The notes under the pieces were generated by a model. That model did no database searches, had not been told where the DNA came from, and saw nothing but the letters and a program-made list of their open reading frames with translations. This document shows positions 62,722 through 64,000 of a stretch of DNA of 64,000 nucleotides, in pieces. The position numbers and the translations under genes were made by a program. Each line of letters opens with the position of its first letter. Within the stretch, counting starts at the first letter, position 1. This DNA comes from Phycisphaerales bacterium (lineage in GTDB: Bacteria > Planctomycetota > Phycisphaerae > UBA1845 > Fen-1342): positions 682,001 through 746,000 of the forward strand of contig JADJWG010000002.1 in assembly GCA_016716475.1 (NCBI GenBank). Direction: 5' to 3'.

Positions 62722-63276
62722 CTATTCGAACTGGAAGATGGCCGCGGCCACGACGGTCGTCCACTTTCCGTTCTTGTCGCCTTCGGCCGTCTGGACAATG
62801 GCACGGGTAGTGACGATCTGGTCGCTCATCTTGTAGACCTCGCGACGGGCGTCGTAATCCGCCTCGACATCGAACGGGATGTCCAGGGTCGTCGCCAGCA
62901 TGCTGGCTGCCATGTCTTCTACGTAGTCGGCGGTCTTCTTTTCCGTCATGCCATAGCCATGGTGCTCGGAAATATAGCCGAAGTGGCTGCCGTCGCGCGG
63001 GACCGCCAGCCCAATGCCGGCCGAGACTAGCCGGTTGGGCTCATCGGTCCGGGCCTCGGCGAGCACGCAGTAAGTGATCTGGCCGGGCAGTAGCTTGGCA
63101 ACGCCTTCGCGCTTCGAAATGAGCTTGCAGTTGGGGGGGAAAATGCTCGAAACCTTCACGAGATTGCACGCCGCGATGCCCGCGTCGCGCAGCGCGGCCT
63201 CGAACGATTCCAGGTTGTTGCGGTGTTTTCCGACGCCGCGGGTGAACCAGATCTTCTTCGCTACCAATGGGTCCAT
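62722..63276 (-). CDS. pdaD: Pyruvoyl-dependent arginine decarboxylase
   Basis: The 184-residue proenzyme decarboxylates arginine to agmatine, the first step to putrescine via speB. Seen: PKKIWFTRGVGKH-type N-terminus (AKKIWFTRG), the self-cleavage site VSSIFPP (between Ser43 and Ser44, the second becoming the pyruvoyl group), SAGIGLAVP, GYISEHHGYG, EDMAASMLATTLDI and the catalytic Glu region. Known mainly from archaea, chlamydiae and some bacteria including planctomycetes. GGAGG seven bases before the ATG fixes the start. A sigma-70-like promoter lies about 110 bases upstream. Confidence 0.94.
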   Translation of the reverse strand: MDPLVAKKIWFTRGVGKHRNNLESFEAALRDAGIAACNLVKVSSIFPPNCKLISKREGVAKLLPGQITYCVLAEARTDEPNRLVSAGIGLAVPRDGSHFGYISEHHGYGMTEKKTADYVEDMAASMLATTLDIPFDVEADYDARREVYKMSDQIVTTRAIVQTAEGDKNGKWTTVVAAAIFQFE

Positions 63277-63389
63277 CACGAACCCTCCGTTCACGCTCTG
63301 CGTGTAGCAAGGTGCCAGAGGATTGGTGCGCCGTTCCGGCCTACGAAGCCGGTCACCCAGGCCGACGCCCTTTCCGCCAAAGGGCGGAG

Positions 63390-63417
63390 AGTATAGCCAC
63401 TGCGAGTTGATTCTCAA
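63390..63417 (-). promoter_or_regulatory. pdaD-speB promoter, TTGAGA-16-TATACT
   Basis: The minus strand has TTGAGA (63417-63412) and TATACT (63395-63390), each five of six to consensus, 16 bases apart. The start point near 63384 leaves a leader of about 108 bases. The leader begins with a perfect hairpin TCCGCC-CTTT-GGCGGA and has another, CCGGC/GCCGG, further down. Confidence 0.6.
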
Positions 63418-63475
63418 TGGACCACCCGCGGTAATTTGTCAGCGGCTGCCGTCCGGCTGGGGACTGCTACTGGTC

Positions 63476-63507
63476 CTTCGCCCCCTATCGGGCGTGCGAA
63501 GTTTTTT
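63476..63507 (+). terminator. Intrinsic terminator T1
   Basis: CTTCGC (63476-63481) pairs with GCGAAG (63496-63501), with CCC/GGG pairing inside. TTTTTT follows at 63502-63507 and a second T6 at 63514-63519. T-runs of this length are very rare in this GC-rich window. No plus-strand gene was found upstream. Confidence 0.7.
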
Positions 63508-63550
63508 GAGTGGTTTTTTGGAGAACCCGGCCGCGATTCGGATACTTCTG

Positions 63551-63682
63551 GTTGGAGTCGGCGTTGCAGGCGTGCGTTGCCTGCAACGACGCGTTGGGAG
63601 CCTCTCGAGGGCGATGCTCCGGAGGGAATCGGAGCGATCCCTCCGCGGGTCGGTGTCCACCGGGGACACCGACCTGTTTTTA
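63551..63682 (+). ncRNA. Candidate structured RNA ending at terminator T2
   Basis: About 130 bases contain four consecutive perfect stems: 63562-63588 (10 base pairs), 63597-63620 (5), 63620-63645 (8, sharing one base) and the terminator stem 63648-63674 (11). A weak promoter-like pair, TTGGAG (63518-63523) and GATACT (63541-63546), 17 bases apart, would start transcription near 63551. No known RNA family is recognised. The 5' end is a guess. Confidence 0.35.
63648..63682 (+). terminator. Intrinsic terminator T2
   Basis: GGTCGGTGTCC (63648-63658) and GGACACCGACC (63664-63674) form a perfect 11-base-pair stem with a five-base loop, followed by TGTTTTTA. This is the strongest Rho-independent terminator in the window. 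Confidence 0.8.
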
Positions 63683-63848
63683 TGCGCACACGTCCGCATG
63701 TTCGCCTGCACTGCCCACACCGTTCTCAACTTCTAGCCGTACTTGAGTCTGCCGCCGGGTTCCCGATAATGCATCCGCCGCGGTAGCGCATTACGCCGGT
63801 AGCCCCTCTGCCGGGAGATGCGCCGACCGCAGTGCCGGAGGAGGCCGC

Positions 63849-64000
63849 GTGTACGCTGCCGTCAATGCCTGGACATTCCCCCATCTGACCACCGTCGAGG
63901 ACAAGTTACGAGCGGCGGCCGCAGTGGGCTTCCGCGGCTTCGAACTCACGCTGGACGCCGATGGGCCACTTACGACAACGACCCCGGCGGCCGAGTTTGC
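63849..64000 (+). CDS. Sugar phosphate isomerase/epimerase-like TIM-barrel protein, 3' end cut
   Basis: The frame is open from GTG 63849 to the window edge (50 codons). It begins YAAVNAWTFP, followed by TTVEDKLRAAAAVGFRGFEL, the usual first strand-helix-strand of AP-endonuclease-2/xylose-isomerase-like barrels (VGFxGxEL). GGAGGAGG at 63837-63844 supports the start. Too little is present to name a function. Confidence 0.65.
   Translation, partial: MYAAVNAWTFPHLTTVEDKLRAAAAVGFRGFELTLDADGPLTTTTPAAEF

Larger units (their letters stand above)
63277..63848. other. 572-base gene-free region with promoter, two terminators and hairpin string
   Basis: No convincing protein gene is seen; the open frames here have no family match and weak codon character. 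On the minus strand it carries the pdaD-speB promoter (63390-63417). On the plus strand it carries two intrinsic terminators (63476-63507 and 63648-63682) although no plus-strand gene precedes them, and a chain of perfect hairpins between them. Confidence 0.6.

Noticed and set aside
63396..63420. Fur-box-like sequence TTGAGAATCAACTCGCA upstream of pdaD
   Set aside because: Symmetry is poor and the sequence is better explained as the -35 region of the pdaD promoter.
63323..63736. 137-codon plus-strand open frame (and two overlapping ones) in the pdaD upstream region
   Set aside because: It runs through both terminators and the hairpin string, has no ribosome-binding site or family motif, and its composition looks like chance GC-rich coding.
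1..64000. tRNA, rRNA, insertion sequence, integrase or attachment-site signals
   Set aside because: No T-loop-type motif in a foldable cloverleaf, no transposase motif and no flanking repeats were found by reading either strand. A tRNAscan or IS search could still find something missed by eye.

Overview
The window is GC-rich and gene-dense and looks like a chromosomal segment of a planctomycete, most likely Phycisphaerae or a relative. Four secreted proteins end in dockerin-like EF-loop modules although no cohesin or cellulosome gene is present. There is a prepilin-like protein with an N-terminal methylation motif and a C-terminal FFDGHAE motif, many secreted or lipoprotein genes, and a groESL locus split into separate units. 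This assignment rests on protein style, not on a marker gene. No rRNA, tRNA, CRISPR array, transposase or phage gene was seen, so the region is ordinary chromosome rather than an island.

Layout. 1-12 kb: a YggS-type PLP protein (cut by the edge), a diadenylate-cyclase-like protein fused to YbbR repeats with an altered active site, an RluA-type pseudouridine synthase, a long coiled-coil membrane protein split by a frameshift, a PHP phosphoesterase, endonuclease III and a GT4 glycosyltransferase. 12-21 kb: a lipoprotein, a TVP38-type membrane protein, an RlmI-type methyltransferase, a broken methyltransferase, release factor 3 and two radical SAM genes. 21-41 kb: a cell-wall and secreted-protein region. 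The minus-strand run murQ, SSS symporter, GHL10 glycosidase-like lipoprotein, amidase, FG-GAP protein and second GHL10 protein reads as muropeptide scavenging. It faces a plus-strand amidase, a prepilin-like protein, an AmpD-like amidase and a phosphoesterase/PQQ propeller, followed by a phosphodiester-glycosidase-like dockerin protein. 41-51 kb: a frameshifted M16 peptidase, phosphomannomutase and a 1,895-residue M6-type metalloprotease with thrombospondin-3 repeats. 51-64 kb: groEL, a frameshifted acetyltransferase and groES, then M3 peptidase, hemerythrin-like protein, degenerate glutamine synthetase, tryptophanase, a membrane protein and the agmatine pair speB/pdaD, ending in a TIM-barrel gene cut by the edge.

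Regulation. groES is preceded by a sequence matching the sigma-54 -24/-12 consensus at every defined position. groEL has its own -10 box flanked by an inverted repeat. The groEL and prepilin promoters share an identical TCAGCC-17-TATAAT arrangement. A 570-base gene-free stretch at 63.3-63.85 kb holds a good promoter for pdaD-speB on the minus strand and two strong intrinsic terminators on the plus strand, with a string of perfect hairpins between them: a candidate structured RNA.

Quality note. Four genes are each split by an apparent single-base indel (near 4,278, 16,230, 41,991 and 53,527). That density fits indel errors in the assembly at least as well as real gene decay.
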